From positions 1-36,017 of the forward strand of contig CAMAGI010000012.1 in the NCBI GenBank assembly GCA_945833775.1: a stretch of 36,017 nucleotides of DNA, written 5' to 3'. The stretch comes from an uncultured Lachnospiraceae bacterium. GTDB taxonomy: Bacteria; Bacillota; Clostridia; Lachnospirales; Lachnospiraceae. Below the pieces are notes generated by a model. The model ran no database searches. It was not told where the DNA came from and saw only the letters and a list, made by a program, of their open reading frames with translations. Made by a program: the position numbers and the translations under genes. This document shows positions 14,819 through 23,139 of the stretch, piece after piece. How positions within the stretch are numbered: position 1 is the stretch's first letter; every line of letters begins with the position of its first letter.

Positions 14819-16408
14819 TTACAGCGGCGCCATCTTTACATCGCCGTTTCGCCTTTCGAATTTACAATATTTATAGCTGCTGTTGATCACCGTGGAGACA
14901 TCTCCGATCACAATCGTTGTGCCGGGATAAACCACTCCGTTTACGACGACCTCTGCCCGCTTGTCCGGATCAAATCGTTCCTGCAGCTCCTGAAGCTCGG
15001 TATTCTTCTTAAGGAGTTCCTGCTTCTTTTCCTCTACCGACTTGGCAATTTCCTTGATATAAGCCATTTGGCTGGGACTGATCGTTGCCCCTCTCTTGCG
15101 TTTCTCTGCAAAACCGACAAGAGTTGGCTGTGCCGCCTTAATATCTCTCACAAGTTCCGCAACTTCCTTCTGAAGGGTTAAAAACCGGGCCTTCACTTTC
15201 GGATTGACACCAACTTCAACAATTGTGGATGCACCCATCTCCGCACCCAGCGTCTTAACGGTAATGCGGTTATCCGCCTGCACCCGTCCGCCGGTGATGA
15301 ATCCTTTCTTGCCGGAGACCGTTATCTCGGTTCCTGCCCGCAGCACGCTGTGAAGAACTGCTTCCGTGCTGATATACCCTTCTGCCTCCACCGTTGTATT
15401 CTCGATGAATTTGGCAATTACGTTTCCCCCGGCCTGCAACACACCCTTGCCCATTCCGTTCACGCCGCAGGCAATGATGATGTTGCCGCCGGCGATTATT
15501 TTAGCGCCCTCCACAACCCCGTTTACAACGACATTGCCCCGGGCATTTATCTCAAAATTGGAGGCCACATTTCCATTGACCTGTACACTTCCCTGAAAGT
15601 CGATATTTCCGGTGGCGTTGTCGACATTTTCAACCTCGTAGACATCCGAGACGAATACCGTATCGTCCACCAGTACGACATGACCGTCAACTGCCGATGT
15701 GATGGACTGTCGATCCTCGGAAATGTTGATGTTGTTGCCGTGCTTTAAGTTGACTCTCTTCACTTCCCTGGGTTTGATCTTGGTCCCCGAAATGGTCCAG
15801 CCGTACTCACCGGGATCGGCGGGAATGATTTTCGCCAGAAGCTGTCCTGCCAGGCAATGGTTGATCACATTCAGATGAAAGAAATCGACACTGCCGTCCT
15901 CGTTCATGGTGGGCTGAATATGTACATCGGTATTGAAATAGTACTCGATTCGGGCATCCGTTCCATGACGGGGCTCTTTTCCCTGAGCGACGATAAGATC
16001 CGTGCAATATACACCATCGGACATAAAGTGATCCTGCAATACCTGCATCTGAATCCCCATCGTTATATTCCGGCCCCGCAGATCCGAAAGAAACTCATCC
16101 ATCGTAAGTCTCTTCCCCGTTTCCGAGGGAGGGAAAAATCTTGCGACAGCACGCATACCGCCCTCTTCCAGATTCAGCTGGTAGTCCTCATTGACAACCG
16201 GACAATCCGTGCCGCTGATAACAATATATTGCTCAACGCCGCTTTTAACCGCAGCATCCAGTTCTTTCTGATCGCACAGCAGGTGCTCTCTCTCCAGATA
16301 GGCAATGAGTTCCCTGATATCCACCGGGTCACCACCGTCCACAGCCGGAAAGATTCGAAGACCGAACCCACCGTCACAGTTTGTCAGTTTAAAATATCCG
16401 TTCTTCAT
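14819..16408 (-). CDS. FapA-like flagellar assembly protein (DUF342)
   Basis: This is a 529-residue cytoplasmic protein. I start it at ATG 16408 (MKNGYFKL), with AAAGGG 5 bases upstream; a GTG at 16426 has no ribosome binding site. The N-terminal domain (to about residue 180) is followed by a region of regularly spaced Gly-rich turns (GNVVVNGVVEGAKIIAGGNI, AGGNVIAKFIEN, AEGYISTEAV), typical of the right-handed beta-helix core of DUF342. A coiled-coil segment with many Lys and Glu residues comes near the C-terminus (about 400-475). In Vibrio, FapA is linked to polar placement of FlhF. In this operon it lies directly behind fliA, and flhF and flhG are upstream, which supports a flagellar role. 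The exact function in Clostridia is not established. Confidence 0.88.
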   Translation of the reverse strand: MKNGYFKLTNCDGGFGLRIFPAVDGGDPVDIRELIAYLEREHLLCDQKELDAAVKSGVEQYIVISGTDCPVVNEDYQLNLEEGGMRAVARFFPPSETGKRLTMDEFLSDLRGRNITMGIQMQVLQDHFMSDGVYCTDLIVAQGKEPRHGTDARIEYYFNTDVHIQPTMNEDGSVDFFHLNVINHCLAGQLLAKIIPADPGEYGWTISGTKIKPREVKRVNLKHGNNINISEDRQSITSAVDGHVVLVDDTVFVSDVYEVENVDNATGNIDFQGSVQVNGNVASNFEINARGNVVVNGVVEGAKIIAGGNIIIACGVNGMGKGVLQAGGNVIAKFIENTTVEAEGYISTEAVLHSVLRAGTEITVSGKKGFITGGRVQADNRITVKTLGAEMGASTIVEVGVNPKVKARFLTLQKEVAELVRDIKAAQPTLVGFAEKRKRGATISPSQMAYIKEIAKSVEEKKQELLKKNTELQELQERFDPDKRAEVVVNGVVYPGTTIVIGDVSTVINSSYKYCKFERRNGDVKMAPL

Positions 16409-16431
16409 GTTTTCCCTTTCCGTCACGCAGA

Positions 16432-17202
16432 TTAATCCCTGAAAATACCCATATAGCTTCCCATTTTTGTCTTCATTTTCTGGAGAGCCCTGGTGTGAAG
16501 CTGTGAAATTCTCGACTCGGAAACCTCCAGAATACTGGCAATTTCCTTCAGTGTCAGTTCCTCATAATAGTAGAGTGTGATAACCTTTTGTTCCTTCTCG
16601 GTGAGAAGCTCCATAGCCTCCCCCAATACCTTTGTCAGTTCCTGCTTCTCAATATTCTCCTCAGGGCTTTCAAATCTCGCTGTCGTACGCTGACTGTAAT
16701 CCTGTGCCACATCACTTCCCGTCTCCATATACTCGTTTAAGGAGACAACCCCGGTGATCTTCATCTGAGACTGCCAGTCCAAATATTCCTCATCAGAAAT
16801 ACCGAGTTTGGCGGCAACTTCCTCTTCCGTTGCCCCTCGCCCGGTCTCCTGCTCAATTTCTCTTATTACACTTTCAATCTGCTTCTGACGCTGTCTGATC
16901 GTTCGCGGAATCCAGTCCATCTTGCGAATCTGATCCAGTATGGAGCCTCGAATTCTCAAACTGGCGTAGGTTTCGAATTTGACATCCTTCAGGCAATCAA
17001 ACTTATCAATGGCATCGATCAACCCGAAAATACCATAACTTACCAAATCCTCATATTCCACATTATATCCGAGATACATACTGAGTCTGCCTGCCACCAC
17101 CTTCACAAGCGGTGCATACTCCAGAATGATCTTCTCACGGATTTCCGCGGAGCGGGTCTTAGCGTATTCTTCTAATAATTTTCTTCTGCCGCTTTCGTCC
17201 AT
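16432..17202 (-). CDS. fliA: RNA polymerase sigma factor for flagellar operon (sigma-28/sigma-D)
   Basis: This is a 256-residue sigma-70-family factor of the FliA/WhiG/SigD group that directs transcription of late flagellar and chemotaxis genes. Region 2 includes EYAPLVKVVAGRL, VEYEDLVSYGIFGLIDAIDKFD and VKFETYASLRIRGSILDQIRKMDW, which is diagnostic of the group. Region 3 (RQRQKQIESVIREIEQETGR) and region 4, with the helix-turn-helix LTLKEIASILEVSESRISQLHTRAL, are intact. AGGT sits 7 bases upstream of the ATG. It lies after cheD and a small membrane protein gene, as sigD follows cheD in Bacillus. An anti-sigma factor FlgM is expected, but it is not encoded in this window. Confidence 0.97.
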   Translation of the reverse strand: MDESGRRKLLEEYAKTRSAEIREKIILEYAPLVKVVAGRLSMYLGYNVEYEDLVSYGIFGLIDAIDKFDCLKDVKFETYASLRIRGSILDQIRKMDWIPRTIRQRQKQIESVIREIEQETGRGATEEEVAAKLGISDEEYLDWQSQMKITGVVSLNEYMETGSDVAQDYSQRTTARFESPEENIEKQELTKVLGEAMELLTEKEQKVITLYYYEELTLKEIASILEVSESRISQLHTRALQKMKTKMGSYMGIFRD

Positions 17203-17221
17203 GAAATGTACCTGCTTTCAC

Positions 17222-17485
17222 TTACGTTTCGGATTCCTTCTGCTCGAGCTCTTCATGGGCTTCCTTCTCGATCACTTCGCCCTCTTCTTTGCTTTTTGCT
17301 TCATTCTGTTTTTCAAACCGATCCAGGGTATTGCGCAATATAACCCCAAGGATATAAAAGACAACCAGCGAAATCAGCAGCGCAAAAAGCTTTCCCGGTA
17401 TGGAATAGTCCATGATCCAGGTAATGATGCAGGTGGCAGCACCTGCCACCAGCATCATGATCAATGGTGCATACTTTCTGTTCAT
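17222..17485 (-). CDS. Small two-TM membrane protein of the fla/che operon, function unknown
   Basis: This 87-residue protein has two predicted membrane segments (about residues 7-24 and 30-50) joined by a short loop. An acidic and basic, probably cytoplasmic helical tail follows, rich in Glu and Lys (about residues 53-87). AAGGAT is correctly spaced before its ATG. It starts 13 bases after cheD and ends 19 bases before fliA, so it belongs to the operon. I do not recognise a named family. Small membrane proteins at this position are seen in other Clostridia, and a link to the switch or to sigma-factor control would be guesswork. Confidence 0.75.
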   Translation of the reverse strand: MNRKYAPLIMMLVAGAATCIITWIMDYSIPGKLFALLISLVVFYILGVILRNTLDRFEKQNEAKSKEEGEVIEKEAHEELEQKESET

Positions 17486-17498
17486 AGTATCCTTCTCA

Positions 17499-17987
17499 TC
17501 AAATGATTTCTTCCGGCTTTCCTACCGCCCGGATATGGAATTCCCCCGTCTCCGGGAAAAAGGTTACGGTGCGACCGTAATTTGCGCCCGTATCTTCGGC
17601 AAGAATCGGAATACTCAATTCCTTCAGCTTTTTCTTAACCGCTTCCACATTGCGTTCGCCTACCTGAACAATGTCAGAGCGCCCCTGAAAATTAAACATC
17701 GTGGCTCCGCCTGCGATCTTCGCAACAATCCTGCTTCTCTTGGCTCCCAGCTTTTCCATCTGATTGACAAGCTCCACAATTCCGGTATCCGCGAATTTGG
17801 CGACGTTCTGATAACTGTTCTTAATTGCCGTACTGTCCGGCAACATGACATGCGCCAACCCGCCCACCTTATTCGTGGGATCTCTAAGCGCCACTCCGAC
17901 ACAGGAGCCCAGTCCCAAAGTAATCACACCATCCGGGCTTACGCAGGTTTTGAGGTCAGCCATCCCTACTTTAATAATTTCACTCAT
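17499..17987 (-). CDS. cheD: Chemoreceptor glutamine deamidase CheD
   Basis: This is a 162-residue cytoplasmic enzyme that deamidates specific receptor glutamines and also binds CheC. The catalytic set is visible: Thr23, Cys29 in LGLGSCVGVAL and His46 in GGLAHVMLP, matching the Thr-Cys-His triad of Thermotoga CheD in spacing. The conserved KIAGGATMF and GRTVTFFPETGE segments follow. Length is normal. It sits 26 bases after cheC, its known partner, so adaptation through the CheC-CheD-CheY-P loop is likely. The ATG has AAGGAAG about 10 bases upstream; a later Met (residue 9) is possible but would cut into the conserved fold. Confidence 0.97.
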   Translation of the reverse strand: MSEIIKVGMADLKTCVSPDGVITLGLGSCVGVALRDPTNKVGGLAHVMLPDSTAIKNSYQNVAKFADTGIVELVNQMEKLGAKRSRIVAKIAGGATMFNFQGRSDIVQVGERNVEAVKKKLKELSIPILAEDTGANYGRTVTFFPETGEFHIRAVGKPEEII

Positions 17988-18013
17988 CGCTGCATTTCTT
18001 CCTTCTTGTTTGA

Positions 18014-18634
18014 TCAGACCGGAAGGCCCAGGGCAGACAGTATCTTCGCGTACGATTCCAGATCGGGAATCAGGATAAAGAAACCGTCCATTTCCACTTC
18101 ATCAAAAAACTGAGACTGAATCAGAAGGATATTGTCACCGAGAATTCCGAACTGGATCGCAGGAACACTCAGGATTGCGCCCGCCATATCAACGGTAAGC
18201 TCCGGAGGAGACGGATAGATCTTCAGATTCGTCAGCGTGGAGAGCGAGTTCAGATATGCTCCCGTAATGATGTTGCCCACTTCCTTTAATGCTGACAATT
18301 CCATTTCGGAGAACCCTTCTCCTTCCGGAGCCATGCCCATCATCAGCTTATTAATCAGATGCTTGGCACTATCCTGCTCAATCAGGAACATCATGCTTCC
18401 GGTAATGTCTCCCTCTACACCGAGGAAAACACCTACCATAATCTGTTCCTCTCCGCCCATAATCTGTCCGACATCGCTAAACTCCAGCAGTTTTACCTGC
18501 GGGACCTTCATGTCTACCTTACACTGCAGCATCTGAGAGAGAGCCGTCATCGCATTACCGGCTCCGATGTTTCCGATTTCTTTCAGAACATCAAGATAAT
18601 TCTCGGATACTGTTTCCAGGCTCATATCACTCAT
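18014..18634 (-). CDS. cheC: CheY-P phosphatase CheC
   Basis: This is a 206-residue cytoplasmic protein that dephosphorylates CheY-P and is stimulated by CheD. Both phosphatase helices are intact: LKEIGNIGAGNA with Glu19 and Asn22, and LKEVGNIITGAY with Glu118 and Asn121. The pseudo-repeat layout of the CheC/FliY/CheX family is clear, with IGAGNAMTAL and ITGAYLNSL forming the two halves. It lies between cheW and cheD in the same direction. A second protein with such motifs, FliY, is encoded in the same operon at the switch, so the organism has at least two candidate CheY-P phosphatases. Confidence 0.96.
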   Translation of the reverse strand: MSDMSLETVSENYLDVLKEIGNIGAGNAMTALSQMLQCKVDMKVPQVKLLEFSDVGQIMGGEEQIMVGVFLGVEGDITGSMMFLIEQDSAKHLINKLMMGMAPEGEGFSEMELSALKEVGNIITGAYLNSLSTLTNLKIYPSPPELTVDMAGAILSVPAIQFGILGDNILLIQSQFFDEVEMDGFFILIPDLESYAKILSALGLPV

Positions 18635-18654
18635 ACGATACCTATTTCTCCTTC

Positions 18655-19158
18655 CTATGCATTCTCCTCAAGCGAGATCGAACTGAGATCCAAAAGGGAA
18701 ATCAATTCGCCGTTGTGTCTGCCGACGCCACTGATAAAGCTTTGCTTTCCGCCTTTGTCGTAGGCAACTTTCTCAATTTCTTCGGTGTTGAGTTCCACAA
18801 CTTCCTTGACCTCATCCACGAGCACTCCCACATTGCCTTCCTCCTCTAAGTGAAGAATGATAATACGGGTCGATCTCGTGTTTTCCTCCGCTTCAAGTCC
18901 CATTCTGAGACGAAGGCTCATCACCGGGATTACTTCTCCTCTTAAATTGATTACTCCTTTGAGATATGCCGGCACATGAGGCACTCTGGTAATCTGCTGC
19001 ATTCTGACAATATTCTCAATGTAACGAATATCGATTCCGTACTGCTCCACACCGAGACGGATCACAATGTACTGGACATACTCTGCCACGGATTTATTCT
19101 CGCCGGCTACAGCCGTTGTGGTATTTCCTGTCATTAATTCCATACTCATACTTGTCAT
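18655..19158 (-). CDS. cheW: Chemotaxis coupling protein CheW
   Basis: This is a 167-residue adaptor that links chemoreceptors to CheA in the membrane-associated arrays. An N-terminal tail of about 25 residues precedes a single CheW domain: YVQYIVIRLGVEQYGIDIRYIENIV, ITRVPHVPAYLKGVINLRGEVIPVMSLR and a final GVGRHNGELISLLDL. The conserved Asn-Leu-Arg-Gly motif is present. GGAGG lies very close to the first ATG, so an internal ATG a few codons on (MSMELM) may be the true start. It follows cheA by only 7 bases. Confidence 0.96.
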   Translation of the reverse strand: MTSMSMELMTGNTTTAVAGENKSVAEYVQYIVIRLGVEQYGIDIRYIENIVRMQQITRVPHVPAYLKGVINLRGEVIPVMSLRLRMGLEAEENTRSTRIIILHLEEEGNVGVLVDEVKEVVELNTEEIEKVAYDKGGKQSFISGVGRHNGELISLLDLSSISLEENA

Positions 19159-19165
19159 CTCCTCC

Positions 19166-21238
19166 TTAAATCAAAGCATTCGCATCCAGGATCAACGCAA
19201 CTTCACCGTCTCCGAGAATGGTAGCACCGCTGATAAATTTGCACTGTCTGATATATTTTCCGAGGGACTTGATAACGATCTCCTGCTGTCCGATCAGCTC
19301 ATCAATCACAAGGCCCGCCTGCATATCACCCTTCTTGACGATTACCACATTCAAGTTGTCTTCCGGAGATTTGCTGCTCTCGGAATTCAGCACCTGATTC
19401 AGTCGAATCAGAGGAATTACACAGCCGCGAAGACTGATTACTTCCTTATTCTCAACAAGCTTTACCTCATCGGGACGGACATCCTCGATGGACTGAATGG
19501 AGCCGAGGGCAATCGCGTACTTCTCATGACCTACCACAACCATCAGAGCCTGAATAATTGCAAGGGTAAGGGGAAGACGTATGGTCCAGGTGCTTCCCAC
19601 ACCGAGCTGACTCTTTACATCCACTTCACCGCTCAGCGATTCAATCTTGGACTTTACGACATCCAGGCCAACACCACGTCCGGATACATCGGTAACCTGC
19701 TTTGCCGTTGAGAAGCTGGGCAGGAACAGCAAATTGATGATCTCCTTGTCGGTCATGGTCTCCGCCTGCTCGGGAGTGATGGTTCCCCGCTCGATTGCTT
19801 TGGCTCTTACGGCCTTCACATCGATACCGTTACCATCGTCACGCACCTCAATGATAACGTTATTGCCATCCTGGTAAGCATCCAGAAAAATCGACCCTGT
19901 CGCAGGCTTTCCGCGCTGTGCACGCACCTCTGCGGACTCAATGCCGTGATCGGCGGAATTGCGCAGCAAGTGCATCAGAGGATCGCCGATTTCATCCACC
20001 ACGGTACGATCCAGTTCGGTCTCTTCACCGGTCATATACAATTCCAGCTTCTTGTCCAGCTTTTTGGAAAGGTCACGGATCATGCGGGGGAACTTGCTGA
20101 CAACACTCTCAATGGGCACCATTCGAACCTTCATAACGGACTCATGGAGGCTGGTGGTCACACTCTCAAGGTACTCGATCTGCTCGTTAAATCCGGAGTT
20201 GTTCTGCTCCTGTCCCGCAGCCGATACCAGAGAGTTTTTCGCGATGATTAACTCACTCACCAGGTTCATGAGAACATCCAGTTTTTCAATATCCACACGA
20301 ACGGTGCGGTTTACCACGGGCTTTCCTGCAGCCGGCTTCTTGTCTGTTCCGGTCTTGGCTGCGGGAGCCGCCTTTGCTGCCTCGGGCGCTTTTACGGAGA
20401 CAGCGTCTTCTTCCTGCTTCTGCATCTCCTTGGATTCGACAGGTGCTTCGGGAAGCTTCACATCGCCACCGGTTACCTTCTCAATCTCGGATACATTCTC
20501 AGCTGCTTTGATAATATCTTCCAGATTTGCATCGGAAAGAACGATCAGGGTGAAGTCTCTGTCAAACTTCTCGTCCTCCACATCCTGAGCGCTGGGCTGG
20601 GATACAACAATTTCACCATGCTCCTCCACTGCCTTGAACACCAGGAACGCTCTGGCTGCCTTCAAAAGACAGGTCTCCTGCACCCGAACATTTAAGCCAT
20701 ACACTTTCTTGCCCTGTTTCCTGGCCTCCAAAAGTACGGTAACCTGACTCTCATCCAGAGCAATCTCGTTCCACTTCTCCTCGGATCCACTCTCTGTCGC
20801 ATTAGCGGCAGGTGCTTCCGCTGCCGGTTTCTCCCCTGCTTCGGATGCTTCCTTTTCCCCGTTTAAAACGCCTTGTAACAGCTTAATCAGGGGTTCATTG
20901 TCATTGGTTCCCTCATCGGCGGAATTCTGAATATTGTTCGTATATTCCTCAAGCGCATCCAGACACTGGAACAGAATATCGATCATCTCGGGCTGTACCT
21001 TGATGGTACCGTTTCTCACTTCCGAGAAGACATTCTCCATGTCGTGGGTGAGTGTCTGCATTCTCTTATAACCCATGGTTCCCGCCATTCCTTTTAAGGA
21101 GTGAGCAGCACGGAAAATCTCATTGATCGTATCCATGTTCTCTGAATCCGATTCCAGATTCAAAATCTGGGTATTAAGATTCTGCAAATGTTCTTTGGTT
21201 TCGTCCAGGAAAATCTCAAGATACTGGCTTACGTCCAT
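19166..21238 (-). CDS. cheA: Chemotaxis histidine kinase CheA
   Basis: This is a 690-residue cytoplasmic kinase that phosphorylates CheY and CheB. I start it at ATG 21238 (MDVSQYLEIF) with GGAGG 5 bases upstream; the earlier in-frame ATG contains that site. The P1/HPt domain has the phosphorylated His46 in AHSLKGMAG. P2, a CheY/CheB-binding domain (about 155-250), is followed by an Ala/Lys-rich linker. P3 is the dimerisation domain (RVDIEKLDVLMNLVSELIIAKN). P4 is the ATPase, with LLRNSADHGIE (N box), VRDDGNGID (G1) and GRGVGLDVVKS (G2). P5 is the CheW-like domain at the C-terminus. All key residues are present and the length is normal. Confidence 0.98.
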   Translation of the reverse strand: MDVSQYLEIFLDETKEHLQNLNTQILNLESDSENMDTINEIFRAAHSLKGMAGTMGYKRMQTLTHDMENVFSEVRNGTIKVQPEMIDILFQCLDALEEYTNNIQNSADEGTNDNEPLIKLLQGVLNGEKEASEAGEKPAAEAPAANATESGSEEKWNEIALDESQVTVLLEARKQGKKVYGLNVRVQETCLLKAARAFLVFKAVEEHGEIVVSQPSAQDVEDEKFDRDFTLIVLSDANLEDIIKAAENVSEIEKVTGGDVKLPEAPVESKEMQKQEEDAVSVKAPEAAKAAPAAKTGTDKKPAAGKPVVNRTVRVDIEKLDVLMNLVSELIIAKNSLVSAAGQEQNNSGFNEQIEYLESVTTSLHESVMKVRMVPIESVVSKFPRMIRDLSKKLDKKLELYMTGEETELDRTVVDEIGDPLMHLLRNSADHGIESAEVRAQRGKPATGSIFLDAYQDGNNVIIEVRDDGNGIDVKAVRAKAIERGTITPEQAETMTDKEIINLLFLPSFSTAKQVTDVSGRGVGLDVVKSKIESLSGEVDVKSQLGVGSTWTIRLPLTLAIIQALMVVVGHEKYAIALGSIQSIEDVRPDEVKLVENKEVISLRGCVIPLIRLNQVLNSESSKSPEDNLNVVIVKKGDMQAGLVIDELIGQQEIVIKSLGKYIRQCKFISGATILGDGEVALILDANALI

Positions 21239-21272
21239 CTTGTCCTCCATTCCGCCCTTCGGGGCTCTTAGC

Positions 21273-22355
21273 TTAGTTGGTCACTCCGACCTGCAAAATA
21301 ACTTCCTGTGCTATCTGATCCAGGGGAACCTTTTGGTTGGAAAGCTGTGCCCTGTCAATGCTCTTCGGCATTCCGTAGACCGTACAGGTATCCTCCGTCT
21401 GGGAGATCACATGCACATTTTTTTTCGTTTTAAGATTTCGGATTCCCTCCGTTGCGTCAGCTCCCATACCGGTCATAACGACACATACAATGCTGTCAAA
21501 ACGGCTGTCGATAAGTGATTCGTACATATAATTGGCGCAGGGCTTAACACCTTCGCGGTTTGGCTCGTCCGTATAATGAATGGAATATCTGCCGGAGGAA
21601 TTCCTGACAACATTCATGTGCATACCGCCCATTGCAATGTAGACAACGCCCTTCTCAAGTTCGTCCCCCTCCGCAGCCTCCTTCACGGAGATGTCACTGA
21701 TACTGTCAAGTCTCTCTGCCAGCGACGCGGTAAAGCCCTTCGGCATGTGCTGAACCACCAGCACCGGGGCATTTAACTCTGCGGGAAATTTCGGAATAAC
21801 CTGCTGCAGAGCCTTGGGACCTCCCGTAGAACTTGCAATGGCAACCAGTTTATTACCGGCCACACGGACAGGGTGCTTTTTGACGATCTCCACCATCTTT
21901 TCCGTGGTGGCGCGATCCTGTTCAATCTTCTCCCGGGACTCAAATACGGGCGGGTTACTGTTCGTAACCGCATCCAGCACATCCAAAAAATGGTCCCGGA
22001 ATTCTGCCACGCGGCATTCCACCGCATTATCCGGCTTATGTACGAAATCAAGTGCCCCGAGTTCCAGCGCGTCAAGGGTTGTACGAGCGCCTTCCTTCGT
22101 CATCGTGCTGGCCATCATCACCCGTGCGGAAATCTTAAATTTGCGGAGCTCCTCCAGAAGTTGAAGACCGTTCATCTTCGGCATGTTCACGTCCAGAACA
22201 ACCGCATCGTATTGATTTCTGCTCAACAGATCAAATGCTTCCAGCCCGTTGATTGCCTTATCGGCCACCTGAAATCTTATGTCACTATCGATTATATCAC
22301 AAAGCACTCTTCTCATGAGTGCAGAGTCATCAACTATTAAAATTTTTTTTGCCAT
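21273..22355 (-). CDS. cheB: Protein-glutamate methylesterase/response regulator CheB
   Basis: This is a 360-residue two-domain enzyme that removes methyl groups from chemoreceptors. The N-terminal receiver has the acidic pocket (Asp9, Asp10) and phospho-acceptor Asp55 in VVLDVNMPKMNG. The C-terminal methylesterase has the catalytic serine in ASSTGGPKAL, the histidine in VVQHMPKGFT and the aspartate in MTGMGADATEGI. The matching methyltransferase CheR is not in the window. It sits between the PilZ gene and cheA. Its ribosome binding site is weak (AAGAGAAG), suggesting modest expression. Confidence 0.97.
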   Translation of the reverse strand: MAKKILIVDDSALMRRVLCDIIDSDIRFQVADKAINGLEAFDLLSRNQYDAVVLDVNMPKMNGLQLLEELRKFKISARVMMASTMTKEGARTTLDALELGALDFVHKPDNAVECRVAEFRDHFLDVLDAVTNSNPPVFESREKIEQDRATTEKMVEIVKKHPVRVAGNKLVAIASSTGGPKALQQVIPKFPAELNAPVLVVQHMPKGFTASLAERLDSISDISVKEAAEGDELEKGVVYIAMGGMHMNVVRNSSGRYSIHYTDEPNREGVKPCANYMYESLIDSRFDSIVCVVMTGMGADATEGIRNLKTKKNVHVISQTEDTCTVYGMPKSIDRAQLSNQKVPLDQIAQEVILQVGVTN

Positions 22356-22385
22356 TCTTCTCTTTTCCCGTTATGTAATATTCTG

Positions 22386-23111
22386 CTACGACATTCTCTC
22401 TTTTCGGCGGCTCTTACGCTCCTCCTCAAAGATAAATCGTATAATCTCTTCCCGTACATCCACATCCAGATTGTAATACTGCACACGATGCTCATAGTTG
22501 CCCGGACGATTTTCCAGTTCTCTGACTGCCAGAACCTTACCGATCACCTCATACTTTTTGCGTTCCCCGTCCTTTAGCAGGTGGTAGCTGCAATATAGCA
22601 GGCTGTCCGGTTCATAGCGCTGGGTGGAAATAAAACGCAATCCGCCTCCGCTGATGTCCACGATCACACTCCTGTGCAGCGGAAGCCCCGGCTGCAGACT
22701 GTACGGACTGTTTTCCTCCACCGCCTGGATCTCCCGCTCCTCCAGATTGCGTGCACACAGCTCCAGTGCACAGCTGAAACGATAGTATTCCCGTCGCTGA
22801 TACTTTCGGAGGTTGCTGGTAAGCTCCACCACCAGTATATAGACATTATTGCTCTTGTAGCGGTCGATTACCCGCGCAAAGCACTGATACAACCCCGTTT
22901 CGCCATAGAACACCAGATCGTACTCGCTGTCCACCGGCAATAAAATCAGCTTCGTCTGTTCCATGGGCATCGTGATCTCCAGACGATCCTCCGACATGAT
23001 TTCATGCACGGTACTGCTGTAAATACGATTCTTAGCGGCCGGATTATCCGTCCTCTTTTCAACTCCCTGTAATTCGACTTTGTTGCCCGGCTTTATAAAA
23101 TTTGAAAGCAT
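22386..23111 (-). CDS. PilZ-domain c-di-GMP-binding flagellar brake protein, YcgR/MotI (YpfA)-like
   Basis: This is a 241-residue protein. The N-terminal YcgR-like domain (IKPGNKVELQGVE...) is followed by a PilZ domain with both c-di-GMP contacts: RxxxR at Arg107-Arg111 (QRREYYR) and D/NxSxxG at Asp152-Ser154-Gly157 (DISGGG). The C-terminal end is strongly basic (EERKSRRKERMS). YcgR and MotI proteins slow the flagellum by acting on the stator or switch when c-di-GMP is high. Its place in the fla/che operon, between flhG and cheB, supports the same role. Both binding motifs are complete, so it should bind the ligand. Confidence 0.9.
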   Translation of the reverse strand: MLSNFIKPGNKVELQGVEKRTDNPAAKNRIYSSTVHEIMSEDRLEITMPMEQTKLILLPVDSEYDLVFYGETGLYQCFARVIDRYKSNNVYILVVELTSNLRKYQRREYYRFSCALELCARNLEEREIQAVEENSPYSLQPGLPLHRSVIVDISGGGLRFISTQRYEPDSLLYCSYHLLKDGERKKYEVIGKVLAVRELENRPGNYEHRVQYYNLDVDVREEIIRFIFEEERKSRRKERMS

Positions 23112-23139
23112 ATATTTTCCACCCTCTTTTCCATTGATC

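Noticed and set aside
13790..15181. 463-codon open frame on the + strand opposite the SwrB-like and FapA-like genes
   Set aside because: It is antisense to three well-supported genes, has unnatural composition (rich in Arg, Cys, His, Phe) and no ribosome binding site or family match.
22258..22265. Sigma-28 -10-like GCCGATAA on the - strand inside cheB
   Set aside because: No TAAA-type -35 stands at the required distance, and the bases encode conserved receiver-domain residues.
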